From Calothrix sp. NIES-4101 (GTDB lineage: Bacteria; Cyanobacteriota; Cyanobacteriia; Cyanobacteriales; Nostocaceae): a DNA stretch of 64,000 nucleotides. How positions within the stretch are numbered: the first letter of the stretch is position 1; each line of letters opens with the position of its first letter. The notes under the pieces were generated by a model. That model worked only from the letters and a program-made list of their open reading frames with translations. It ran no database searches and was not told the origin of the DNA. The stretch lies in contig AP018280.1 of the NCBI GenBank assembly GCA_004296455.1, positions 2,356,001 to 2,420,000 of the forward strand, given 5' to 3'. Positions 37,317-46,671 of this stretch are shown here, piece after piece. A program made the translations under genes and the position numbers.

Positions 37317-38957
37317 ATGTTCCCCGTTCTCCCCAAACAAACAGCTTGCACCTACACCCGTGATGGAGTGCGATTAGATGCTGATGTTTACCGTCCCGAT
37401 GTCCCAGGTGATTTTCCCGTATTACTAATGCGTCAACCATATGGGAGAAACATTGCCTCAACCGTCGTTTATGCTCATCCCAGTTGGTATGCTGCACAAG
37501 GCTACATTGTCGTGATTCAAGATGTGCGTGGTAGGGGTACTTCAGAAGGCGAATTTAAGCTATTTGCCCATGAAATTGCTGATGGTGAAGATAGCATTAA
37601 CTGGGCTGCTAATTTACCAGGTAGTAACGGTAATGTCGGTATGTACGGGTTTTCCTATCAAGGAATGACGCAAATATATGCCGCAATCGCTAAACCACCT
37701 GCCCTCAAAACCATCTGTCCAGCCATGATTGGCTATGATTTATATAGTGATTGGGCATATGAGGGTAATGCGTTCTGCCTCCAAACAAATCTCGCATGGG
37801 CACTGCAATTAGCCACGGAAACTGCCAGACTAGGAAAGAATGACAAAGCCTATCAGGTACTATCAGCAGCAGCCCGTAATTTACCTTTGCATGATGATAC
37901 TCCCAATTATCCCGAAGTCATCAAATTGTTTGCGCCAGACTCTTACTACCATGACTGGATAAAATCTCGCCAAGCAAATAATTACTGGCAACAACTTTCA
38001 CCAAAAACTTATCTGCAAAATGTTGATTTACCGATGTTTCATATCGGTGGCTGGTTTGATACCTACCTGCGGGGAACGCTGAATTTATATCAAAATATGG
38101 TATGTCGTAGTCAATTCCGCCAGCAGTTACTAGTTGCACCTTGGGCACATATTCCTTGGGGTCGAAAAGTCGGGGCTGCGGACTTTGGTGTCAACGCCAT
38201 TAGTCCAGTAGATAAAATGCAAATATCTTGGTTTAACCAATTTCTCAAAGGAGAAAATACAGGCTTGCTCGATTTAGCTCCTGTTTGGTTATTTGAGATG
38301 GGGACTAATATGTGGCATAGCTATCCCAATATACCAAAAGTATTTCAAAAATCTTACTTTTTGTCAAGCACCGGATTAGCAGGAATATGTGAAGATTCAG
38401 GAAGTCTTCTGGAAAATCCAGAATCGCTCCCAAATACATTTGACATTATTATCCATGACCCTTGGCGACCTGTACCTTCATTGGGTGGACATGCGGGAAT
38501 CCCGGCTGGTGTATTTGAACGCAGTCACATTGATATTCGTACAGATGTTTTGACTTATACCAGCAAACCATTAGAACAAGACTTACATTTAACAGGTAGC
38601 ATAATTGTCGAAATATCTTGTTTTGCTGACAAGCCAAGCTTTGACTTATCAGCCATATTTTCCGAAGTAAAACCAGATGGGCACGTCTATAATATCACAC
38701 AAGGGTATCGTAATTATCGGGATGGAATGAACGAAAGTACACGTAAAATAGAACTACAACCAACATCTGTGCGAATTACCCAAGGAAATTGCTTACGCTT
38801 AAGTTTAAGTGCAACCTGTTTCCCCGCATATGCCATGAATGCGGGAACAGGAGAGGATATTAGTCAGCAAAAATTAATGAATTCGGAAATTATTACGATT
38901 ACAGTAAATAGTAGTAATTCGCGAATTTTGCTACCTCTAGTGGCGATCGCTGAATAA
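37317..38957 (+). CDS. CocE/NonD family hydrolase (X-Pro dipeptidyl-peptidase S15-like)
   Basis: 546 residues. The alpha/beta-hydrolase core (about 15-290) begins CTYTRDGVRLDADVYRPDVPG. Ser113 lies in the nucleophile elbow GFSYQGM. Likely Asp and His partners are in LPMFHIGGWFDTYLRGTLN and VAPWAHIPWGRK. The C-terminal jelly-roll (about 330-540, HIDIRTDVLTYTSKPLEQDL, then GTGEDIS) is the X-Pro_C domain. Such enzymes cleave acyl, ester or amide bonds of small molecules; the substrate here cannot be inferred. No signal peptide. Single gene. Confidence 0.9.
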   Translation: MFPVLPKQTACTYTRDGVRLDADVYRPDVPGDFPVLLMRQPYGRNIASTVVYAHPSWYAAQGYIVVIQDVRGRGTSEGEFKLFAHEIADGEDSINWAANLPGSNGNVGMYGFSYQGMTQIYAAIAKPPALKTICPAMIGYDLYSDWAYEGNAFCLQTNLAWALQLATETARLGKNDKAYQVLSAAARNLPLHDDTPNYPEVIKLFAPDSYYHDWIKSRQANNYWQQLSPKTYLQNVDLPMFHIGGWFDTYLRGTLNLYQNMVCRSQFRQQLLVAPWAHIPWGRKVGAADFGVNAISPVDKMQISWFNQFLKGENTGLLDLAPVWLFEMGTNMWHSYPNIPKVFQKSYFLSSTGLAGICEDSGSLLENPESLPNTFDIIIHDPWRPVPSLGGHAGIPAGVFERSHIDIRTDVLTYTSKPLEQDLHLTGSIIVEISCFADKPSFDLSAIFSEVKPDGHVYNITQGYRNYRDGMNESTRKIELQPTSVRITQGNCLRLSLSATCFPAYAMNAGTGEDISQQKLMNSEIITITVNSSNSRILLPLVAIAE

Positions 38958-39042
38958 TTTCTGGGTCAATTGCTGTCAAAGTATAGGTATAAAATAATTC
39001 AAACTTTGGGAATAATAAATATAACGACATGAGGATGGGGAA

Positions 39043-40173
39043 TTGTCAGAGGAACGTGCATACTGGTTAGCTTGGTCACAGATTTCGGGAATTGGTCCAG
39101 TATTGCTGCAACGCTTACATCAATATTTTGGTTCGCTACAAACTGCGTGGGAAGCAAATCCACAGGAATTTGGTGCAATTGATGGCTTTGGCTTGCAAAC
39201 TATTCAAAAAGTCGCCAATCAGCGTACCAGTTTCCAGAAAAACCATCTTCACCCAGAAAACTTCCTGACACGGCACCTAGTTCAAAATCCCCATTTCTGG
39301 ACACCTACAGACAACCAATACCCACGTTTATTGTTGGAAACAGCTAGTCCTCCCGCAGTTTTGTATTATCGTGGTGAAGTAGAACTCCAAGAAAATCTAG
39401 GACAAATACCCCTCGTTGGTATAGTTGGCACTCGCCAACCAAGTGAATACGGAATTAAATGGACAAGAAAAATTAGTACCGTGTTAGCAAAAAATGGCTT
39501 TACAGTTGTTTCCGGTTTAGCAGAAGGAATAGACACTGAAAGTCATACAGCAACGTTGCAAAGCGGAGGACGTACCATTGCCATCTTAGGTACTGGTGTT
39601 GATGTTGTTTATCCTGCGAAAAATCAAAAACTTTATCAAGAAATCCTGAAGCAAGGATTAGTCATTAGCGAATATTCTAGCAAAACACCACCAGACCGCG
39701 CCCATTTTCCTCGCCGCAACCGCATTATTGCCGGTTTATGTCGTGCAGTACTAGTCATGGAAGCACCTGAGAAATCCGGCGCATTAATCACAGCAGACTA
39801 TGCGAATGAATTTGGACGCGATGTTTACACTTTACCTGCAAGAATAGATGATATGCGATCGCAAGGTTGTTTAAAGTTACTAACCCAAGGTGCTACACCA
39901 ATTCTCAAAGAGCTTGACGAACTCTTAAAAATGCTGGGCGCAATTCCTCAACTAGATTTTGTCCCTGAGCCGGAAGTTACACCACAAATTCCCCCAGACT
40001 TAGCACCCGAATTACAACAAGTTATGGCGATACTTTCATCCACCTCATTACCTTTTGATGTCATAGTTCACCAAGCAGGAATAGAACCAGGATTAGTTTC
40101 CAGTGCTTTATTACAATTAGAACTCATGGGATTAGTTTCCCAACAGCCAGGAATGCGTTATCAACGTATTTAA
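39043..40173 (+). CDS. dprA: DNA-processing protein DprA
   Basis: 376 residues, with a TTG start at 39043 and the Shine-Dalgarno gagg about 9 bp upstream; nearby ATGs are out of frame. DprA loads RecA on incoming single-stranded DNA during natural transformation. An N-terminal helix-hairpin-helix region (about 1-60: LAWSQISGIGPVLLQRLHQY) precedes the Rossmann-type DprA core (about 115-290) with GIVGTRQPSEYG, VVSGLAEGIDTESH, TGVDVVYPAKN and HFPRRNRIIAGL. The C-terminal winged-helix domain (about 315-376) is present. Together with comEC at 61522 it suggests a transformation pathway. Confidence 0.93.
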   Translation: MSEERAYWLAWSQISGIGPVLLQRLHQYFGSLQTAWEANPQEFGAIDGFGLQTIQKVANQRTSFQKNHLHPENFLTRHLVQNPHFWTPTDNQYPRLLLETASPPAVLYYRGEVELQENLGQIPLVGIVGTRQPSEYGIKWTRKISTVLAKNGFTVVSGLAEGIDTESHTATLQSGGRTIAILGTGVDVVYPAKNQKLYQEILKQGLVISEYSSKTPPDRAHFPRRNRIIAGLCRAVLVMEAPEKSGALITADYANEFGRDVYTLPARIDDMRSQGCLKLLTQGATPILKELDELLKMLGAIPQLDFVPEPEVTPQIPPDLAPELQQVMAILSSTSLPFDVIVHQAGIEPGLVSSALLQLELMGLVSQQPGMRYQRI

Positions 40174-40546
40174 TCATGCAAACAACATATTTTCCGCAAT
40201 AAGTTAATAGTTACTTTTTCACTGCGATCGCCACAATTAATCGTTATTGTATCAAAAAATATTAAAATTTTGTTAAGCTTTTTTCCCTGCGTATCTTTAC
40301 TCAACTCAATGTAAAAAAAATAAGATACAACAGGAATCTCACATACTTAGTATTTAGAAGCCCAGATAATTTCTTAGTCAACTTAAAGATGTTTGACTAA
40401 CTATACATATTGGATGCGTCTGACTAAATTTGTCTCTAAAAAAAAGCAAATTAATCAGGAATTCATGAGTTCATTCATGAATATTAATATATTGCTCTAT
40501 GCAGATATATAAGTAATTCATTCTATCTTAAGAAGTAGATAATTTT
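40174..40546. other. AT-rich intergenic region
   Basis: Holds the upstream region of the CapA-like gene. Apart from one HIP1-type site and poly-A/T runs nothing is recognised. Confidence 0.4.
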
Positions 40547-41656
40547 ATGGTAAAAATTTTTATTAATAATTCTTTGATGAAGATAGTGGGGATAATTACC
40601 TTATCTTTATCAATAACATTATACATGCCGAAAACTTCTATCTCAGAAATTAATTTAAAACCAGAAAATACCCGTCAAAAAAAGACTAGCTTCTTCACGA
40701 TTAAAGCAGTTGGAGATATTGTTCTAGGAACAAATTATCCTGACTATCGCCTTCCTCAAAATCCTCAGGAGCTATTTCCCAAGTCAATACGTAATTTACT
40801 CCAAGGTGCAGATATTTTATTTGGAAATTATGAAAGTACCTTAACTAAGCATCCTCACAGTTCCAAAGATGTGAGTAAAGGAATGGTATTTGCATTTCGT
40901 TCTCCCCCAGAATATGCAAAATTACTACCGCAAGTTGGCTTTAATGTCATGAGTGTGGCAAATAACCATGCAATGGATTTTGGTTTATTAGGTTTTGAAG
41001 ACACAGTTAAAAATATCAATTCGGCGGGTATTAAAGCTATCGGCGAAAAAAATAAGATTGTATATTCTCAAGTAAATAATATTCCTGTTGCCTGGATTGG
41101 ATTTTGCTTTTACAACTACTGTAATCAAGTTCAAGATATCAACAAAGCAAAAGAACTCGTAAAACAGGCGCAGAAAAGAGCTCAAATAGTAATTATTTCC
41201 ATGCATATTGGTGGAGAAGGTAAAGATGCCCTTCATGTTCGCGATCGCACTGAATTCTTCTATGGTGAAAATCGGGGTAATTCCCTACTTTTTTCTCGCA
41301 CAATGATAGATGCAGGTGCAGATTTAATTTTGGGTCATGGGCCTCATGTACCCCGGGCAATGGAAGTATATAAAGGTAAACTTATCGCTTATTCCTTAGG
41401 AAATTTTTTAGGATATAAAACATTTTCCACAGTTGGAGAGAAAGGTAATTCTCTAATTTTAGAAGCGAAATTGAATCAAGATGGTGATTTTGTTTCTGGT
41501 AAGATTACTTCCCTGCGACTCAATAAACAAGGTATTCCTCAAGTTGATAAATCTCATCAAACTAGTAAGCTAGTCAATTTCTTAACTAAGAATAATTTCC
41601 CCAAGGGCAAGTTGACTATTACTTCTCAGGGTGAAGTAATAATCAATAAAAAATAA
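40547..41656 (+). CDS. CapA family protein (metallophosphatase-like)
   Basis: 369 residues. An N-terminal signal or anchor (about 10-30, IVGIITLSLSITLYMP) suggests export. The PGA_cap/CapA domain (about 48-310) has AVGDIVLGTNYPDYRLPQ, LFGNYESTLT, MSVANNHAMDFGLLGFEDT, VIISMHIGGEG and LILGHGPHVPRAMEVYKGKL, the calcineurin-like metal-binding signatures of the family. The C-terminal 60 residues are beta-rich. CapA proteins take part in poly-gamma-glutamate capsule anchoring in Bacillus, but most homologues in other bacteria are uncharacterised. No capB or capC nearby. Confidence 0.88.
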   Translation: MVKIFINNSLMKIVGIITLSLSITLYMPKTSISEINLKPENTRQKKTSFFTIKAVGDIVLGTNYPDYRLPQNPQELFPKSIRNLLQGADILFGNYESTLTKHPHSSKDVSKGMVFAFRSPPEYAKLLPQVGFNVMSVANNHAMDFGLLGFEDTVKNINSAGIKAIGEKNKIVYSQVNNIPVAWIGFCFYNYCNQVQDINKAKELVKQAQKRAQIVIISMHIGGEGKDALHVRDRTEFFYGENRGNSLLFSRTMIDAGADLILGHGPHVPRAMEVYKGKLIAYSLGNFLGYKTFSTVGEKGNSLILEAKLNQDGDFVSGKITSLRLNKQGIPQVDKSHQTSKLVNFLTKNNFPKGKLTITSQGEVIINKK

Positions 41657-41738
41657 AAAGAAATATTCCAATTAATTAATACAAGTGTAATTCCAACCAG
41701 ATTTAATCAAAGAAGCCAAAAAGAATCAACCCAAAACA

Positions 41739-42533
41739 TTAACCAAAACGTCCTTCAATATAATCTGCTGTTTGTTGTTTTCCAGGATTATGAAAAATAC
41801 TATTTGTGTAGTCAAACTCAACTAACTCACCTAGGTACATAAAACCTGTAAAATCTGATACACGAGCAGCTTGCTGCATATTGTGGGTGACAATGAGGAT
41901 TGTGACTTGATTTTTGAGTTCGCCAATCAAATCTTCAATGCTGCCTGTCGCAATTGGGTCGAGAGCAGATGTAGGTTCGTCGAACAATACAATCTCCGGG
42001 TCAGTAGCCAAAGCACGGGCAATACATAAACGTTGCTGCTGACCTCCGGAAAGGGATGTACCTGGCTCTTGCAAACGGTCTTTGACTTCATTCCACAAAG
42101 CTGCGCCACGCAACGCTGTTTCAACTTTCTCATCAATCACTCTTTTTTTCGTTTCTTCCCTAACCCGCAACCCATAGGCTACATTCTCATAAATTGATTT
42201 GGGGAAAGGATTGGGTCTTTGGAAAACCATACTAATCCGCATCCGCACTTCAATTGGGTCTACCTTGGGACTGAGAAGATTGACAGCATCCGGTTCTAAG
42301 GTAATTTCTCCTTTGTACTTGTTTCCAGGGTAAAGGTCATGCATTCGGTTAAAGCACCGTAGCAGGGTTGTTTTACCACAGCCAGAAGGTCCAATCAGCG
42401 CCGTCACTTTTTTATCGTAGACGGGCATCATAATATCCTTCAGGGCATGTACTTTACCACCATAGTAAAAATTTAGGTAGTTAACCTCAGCTTTCAAGGA
42501 AAATTGTTTGGATAATTCTTTAACTTCTACCAT
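41739..42533 (-). CDS. pstB: Phosphate ABC transporter ATP-binding protein
   Basis: 264 residues. Walker [16 protein letters not shown] signature [16 protein letters not shown], Walker [15 protein letters not shown], and switch His in [13 protein letters not shown]. The N-terminal [19 protein letters not shown] and the [17 protein letters not shown] region identify PstB, which powers high-affinity phosphate import. It overlaps the end of pstA by 7 bp and is the last gene of the cluster. Confidence 0.96.
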   Translation of the reverse strand: MVEVKELSKQFSLKAEVNYLNFYYGGKVHALKDIMMPVYDKKVTALIGPSGCGKTTLLRCFNRMHDLYPGNKYKGEITLEPDAVNLLSPKVDPIEVRMRISMVFQRPNPFPKSIYENVAYGLRVREETKKRVIDEKVETALRGAALWNEVKDRLQEPGTSLSGGQQQRLCIARALATDPEIVLFDEPTSALDPIATGSIEDLIGELKNQVTILIVTHNMQQAARVSDFTGFMYLGELVEFDYTNSIFHNPGKQQTADYIEGRFG

Positions 42534-43411
42534 TTGATCTTTTTCCGTAAACGATAGCGAAGATAAATTGCCACACCGTTCATCATCAAAGTCATGAACA
42601 CAAGCACAAGACCGGCGGCGGCGGCGTTTTTCTGAAATTCAATGTCGGGATAATCCGTCCAGCGATACATCTGGATCGGCATAACGGTATACTCTGACAA
42701 CAATGAGTTGGGTAAGAATGCAATAAATGCAACTGCCCCCACCACAATCAAGGGTGCTGTTTCCCCAATTGCCCGTGACAGTGCCACAATAATTCCTGTG
42801 AGGATGCTACCGAAGGAGTATTTGAGCACATGATCCCAAATCATTTGCCATTTGGAAGCGCCACATGCATAAGCTGCTTCACGGATATTACTGGGAATGG
42901 CTCGCAGCGCTTCACGGGTAGTGACAATTACCACAGGTAAAATCAGTAAACTTAGGGTTAGCCCCGCCGATAAGATGCTTTGCCCAAGTTTGAAGTTGTA
43001 GACAAACACACTTAAACCTAGCATCCCGTAAATAATTGAAGGTACCGCCGCCAAATTTGCCACATTCACTTCAATGAAATCGGTAAACCAGTTTTTCTTG
43101 GCATATTCTTCTAAATAAATTCCCGAAGCAATCCCAAGAGGAATTGTAGTTGTCGCTGTCACCAACATCACTAGTAAGCTACCGACCCAAGCTGCTAAAA
43201 TGCCCGCCTCTTCTGCATTTGTTCCTGTATAAGATGTAAAAAATTGCCAGTCTAAGCGAGATATGCCATCCACCAGTAAATCGATAATTAATGCGGTCAA
43301 GGTGAGAATGGCAAACATCATCGATAGCCAACCAATAATGCTAAAAATATAGTTGGAACGCTGATTTTGAGCAATTGTTGCTCGGATGTGGGCAATATTT
43401 TTATCAATCAT
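42527..43411 (-). CDS. pstA: Phosphate ABC transporter permease PstA
   Basis: 294 residues, six membrane helices, with the permease loop [37 protein letters not shown] at the start and [20 protein letters not shown] are typical of PstA. Begins two bases after pstC and overlaps pstB, so translation is probably coupled. Confidence 0.95.
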   Translation of the reverse strand: MIDKNIAHIRATIAQNQRSNYIFSIIGWLSMMFAILTLTALIIDLLVDGISRLDWQFFTSYTGTNAEEAGILAAWVGSLLVMLVTATTTIPLGIASGIYLEEYAKKNWFTDFIEVNVANLAAVPSIIYGMLGLSVFVYNFKLGQSILSAGLTLSLLILPVVIVTTREALRAIPSNIREAAYACGASKWQMIWDHVLKYSFGSILTGIIVALSRAIGETAPLIVVGAVAFIAFLPNSLLSEYTVMPIQMYRWTDYPDIEFQKNAAAAGLVLVFMTLMMNGVAIYLRYRLRKKIKW

Positions 43412-43413
43412 CT

Positions 43414-44427
43414 TCAGTAAATCTCGCGGTAGCGTTTAATCAACCAATGACCAAGAATATTGAATATCAAAGTCAAGAAGAAAAGGGTTAATCCAACTGC
43501 AAATATCGTTTCGTAATCCAATGTCCCGTATTGAATATCACCCTTACTTACCTCAACAATGTATGCAGTCATTGTTTGACCTCGTTCGAGCGGATTCAAC
43601 GTCAAGTTAGGTTGTCCACCTGCCGCGATCGCAACAATCATCGTTTCACCAATAGCTCGCGAAATACCCAGGACATACGCTGCGGAAATCCCGGATATAG
43701 CTGATGGTACTATGACTCGCATCGCTGTTTGCAAAGGAGTAGCCCCTGTAGCATAAGAGCCTTCACGGAGATAATTTGGCACTGCCTGCATCGCGTCTTC
43801 ACTCAATGAGCTAATGTAGGGAATAATCATCACACCCATTACTAGTCCTGCACTCAGCATATTAGCAGCTTCGATTTCTGGAAAAATATACTGAAGGATT
43901 GGTGTAACAAATAATAAGGCGAAGTAACCATAAACCACCGTCGGTACACCAGCCAGTAACTCTAATACAGGTTTAACAATTTCCCGTACCTTGGCTGGAG
44001 CAAACTCACTTAAATAAATAGCTGCGATCGTTCCTAAAGGAATAGCCACAACTAACGATACTAAAGTCGTAACTAATGTCCCACAAACCAACGGTAAAAC
44101 CCCAACTTGTGGAGGTTCAAACCCCGGTGCCCAATTTGTACCAGTTAAAAAACTGAGAATCGCTGATATAAATTGACTGACTGATACCGTAGTATTTTCC
44201 AAATCTTCCACAGGAATCGACTGTGCTATTGCTATATTATGCAATGCCACATTTCGGAAAAACTGGATTGTTTGAAATAGCAATGTGACGATAATCCCCG
44301 CAGTTGTCGCTACTGAAGATACAGCAGCTATTAGCAATAGAAATTCAATTACTCGTTCGCGAATATCCCTGAATAATTTGGGAGATAATTGATTTGCTTG
44401 AGAAAAGTTGGGTAATGTTCTAGCCAT
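43414..44427 (-). CDS. pstC: Phosphate ABC transporter permease PstC
   Basis: 337 residues with six membrane helices and an N-terminal cytoplasmic extension (about 1-25). It has a large extracytoplasmic loop between helices one and two, and motifs FLTGTNWAPGFEPPQVGVLP, GVPTVVYGYFALLFV, EGSYATGATPLQTAMRVIVP and ISRAIGETMIVAIAAG. Forms the channel with PstA. It lies 413 bp after pstS, a wider gap than the others in the cluster. Confidence 0.95.
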   Translation of the reverse strand: MARTLPNFSQANQLSPKLFRDIRERVIEFLLLIAAVSSVATTAGIIVTLLFQTIQFFRNVALHNIAIAQSIPVEDLENTTVSVSQFISAILSFLTGTNWAPGFEPPQVGVLPLVCGTLVTTLVSLVVAIPLGTIAAIYLSEFAPAKVREIVKPVLELLAGVPTVVYGYFALLFVTPILQYIFPEIEAANMLSAGLVMGVMIIPYISSLSEDAMQAVPNYLREGSYATGATPLQTAMRVIVPSAISGISAAYVLGISRAIGETMIVAIAAGGQPNLTLNPLERGQTMTAYIVEVSKGDIQYGTLDYETIFAVGLTLFFLTLIFNILGHWLIKRYREIY

Positions 44428-44840
44428 AATTCTCCCTTGAGATAGCTGCCTCGATTAATCAGAATCTTCTCCAAAAGTTAAGTTAAGAATGAATCTATCC
44501 CACTATTCCGAAAATGCTTATTTGCTTAAGTAAAAATTCTCCTGAAAAGCTTAATTTTTCGTTTTTATCTCTAAAAAATATTTGGGCTTTCCAGCAAAAA
44601 TATTATTAGTGGGATAGGTTAATATAAATTAATTACTACAAACAAAACAAATCGACTTTTTGGAGGGGGGTTTGGGGAAAATCCCCAACTTCTCCCAAGT
44701 ATTGGTTCTCAACAAATCGATTGACTGACAACTTCAACTGAACTGTATTGAATTATTGGACTGATTCTCCCTAACCATAGGTATAGGGGGAATCAAGTTA
44801 AATCTGTTCGACGGTAACTAATTTCAAGACACCCTTGAAG
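44428..44840 (-). promoter_or_regulatory. pstS-pstC spacer with hairpin
   Basis: A 413-bp spacer. A hairpin gtttgggg/ccccaaac-like (about 44670-44689: gtttggggaaaatccccaac) may weaken transcription between pstS and pstCAB. The run cttaacttaactt (minus strand, about 44476-44488) only loosely recalls the cyanobacterial Pho box CTTAACCT. Confidence 0.4.
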
Positions 44841-45842
44841 TTAATTTTTGGGTTTAGCTAAGACATCATTAACTGTTGCCCCTATTTTCTCTTCACCACC
44901 AAAAACAGTACCAGTTTGCTTACTATTGAAGCGAGAAGTGATCGCATTATAAGCAGAGCTTGGTAAAGGAATTGCTTTGCCTTTTTTCGCAATGGCTGCG
45001 CCATTAGTAATGTAATAACGTACGAAATCTTTAACAGCAGGCTTATCAATAGACTTCGCATTCACATAAATGAACAAAGGACGTGAAAGCGGATTATATT
45101 TGCCACTAATGATAGTTGCATCTGAAGGTAGAACACCATTAACTGCGACTGCTTTTAATTTATTTTTGTTAGCAACGTAATAGTCGTAACCAAAGTAACC
45201 TAAACCACCTTTGTCACGAGCAACTCCATTGACTAACACGTTATCGTCTTCACTAGCGGTGAAGTCGGTACGAGTAACTCCAGATTTCCCATTGATAGCT
45301 TCGGTGAAGTAATCAAACGTGCCTGATTTAGTTCCAGGTCCAAATAATTTCAATGCTTGATTGGGTAATCCAGAGCGTATTTGATTCCATTTAGTAACTT
45401 TTCCTTGTGCTGCGGGTTCCCAAATTTTCTTGAGTTCAGCTGTTGTTAAGTTCGTAACCCAGTTGTTTTGGGGATGAACCACAACTGTAATTCCATCAAA
45501 CGCAATGGGAATTTCAATATAGTTGATGCCAGCAGACTTACAAGCAGCCATCTCTTTCTTTTTGATTGGACGTGATGCATTGGAGATATCAGTTTCACCA
45601 CGGCAAAATTTTTGAAAACCACCACCAGTACCAGATACACCAACGGTTACACGACCCTTACCAGTTTTTTGGAATCCTTCAGCAGCGGCTTGAGTTACTG
45701 GGAAAACAGTGCTGGAACCGTCAACTCTGACTGCTGCACTTTGGGAATAAACCGCAGGTATTGCTACAGCTAGAGTAGCTACAGCAGTCAAAGCACCTAA
45801 TACCATCGGGGCTTGGTGATTAGATTTGATATTCATCTTCAT
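44841..45842 (-). CDS. pstS: Phosphate ABC transporter substrate-binding protein PstS
   Basis: 333 residues. A signal peptide covers about 1-35 (LGALTAVATLAVAIPAVYS). The mature domain begins VRVDGSSTVFPVTQAAAEGF, followed by GVSGTGGGFQKFCRGETDISNASRP, the phosphate-contacting loops of PstS, and GGLGYFGYDYYVANKNKL. It binds periplasmic phosphate and hands it to PstCA. No lipobox; it is of the soluble SphX/PstS type found in cyanobacteria. The gene opens the pst cluster, upstream of an 800-bp AT-rich region. Usually induced by phosphate limitation. Confidence 0.95.
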   Translation of the reverse strand: MKMNIKSNHQAPMVLGALTAVATLAVAIPAVYSQSAAVRVDGSSTVFPVTQAAAEGFQKTGKGRVTVGVSGTGGGFQKFCRGETDISNASRPIKKKEMAACKSAGINYIEIPIAFDGITVVVHPQNNWVTNLTTAELKKIWEPAAQGKVTKWNQIRSGLPNQALKLFGPGTKSGTFDYFTEAINGKSGVTRTDFTASEDDNVLVNGVARDKGGLGYFGYDYYVANKNKLKAVAVNGVLPSDATIISGKYNPLSRPLFIYVNAKSIDKPAVKDFVRYYITNGAAIAKKGKAIPLPSSAYNAITSRFNSKQTGTVFGGEEKIGATVNDVLAKPKN

Positions 45843-46671
45843 CTTCTAAATGCTCCTCACTTTGGGGTGGCAGGTAAATTTCTAATGATTCCAATCTCAA
45901 TCAGAATCAGCCTAGTACTGGGTAATAAATCCTGTCTTCACCAATCTGTATGACAGTGGTGTTGTCGCTGAATGTGAGGCTCTTATGCCTCAATAATTGT
46001 CGTAAACCATACCAACCAAAGTATATTTATTGATGTTTAAGCTCTAATTATCTTTTGGGAGAGGAAAATAATATTTTTGAACAAGACATTGTGAAAATTC
46101 AGCTACAAAAAATTTCACTCATCTAAGATAAAACTAATAATTGCTATTATTTTTATATCTAAATACATCAAAATACTATAAAAGAGATAACACTTTAAAA
46201 AATCATCAAATGGCCTAAAATCCTAGTTGAGGAGGAATTTTTTATAGTTTTTACTAGAAGAAAATATAAATTTATATTCATCAAAATGAATCATGATGAC
46301 TTGACAGTTAATCCCTGATTAATTAGTATTAATCTCTAAAAAATATGTCAAATAAAATGCCTGAAAATATCTTGATTACCAGACATATCATATTGATTAA
46401 TATTCCTTTCATGATTCCTTTCGCTGCAACGCATTTATAAAAAACAATTATTGTTCGTATTTAATCTAGTCCTCAGACTAATTGTATGTTTATATACTGA
46501 ATGTATAGTAAAAAAAATAACATGTATTTCAATTTGCATTAGCTCCGATAACTGAGAGATAGAAAATTGTGTACTGATTTTTGAGTCAAGGGTGTGTTGA
46601 TGTAATAATTAGTATCTGCAACTCAATTTCAAATCGAAATCATTGCTGGTGTTCTCGGAGTGGTAATTGAT
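45843..46671. other. AT-rich intergenic region between divergent pstS and fha-type gene
   Basis: About 830 bp without a gene. Promoters of the two divergent genes must lie here. No convincing tandem Pho box and no RNA family were recognised. Confidence 0.45.

Noticed and set aside
44476-44488. Pho box upstream of pstC
   Set aside because: CTTAACTTAACTT matches the repeated CTTAACCT pattern too loosely and lacks the proper spacing.
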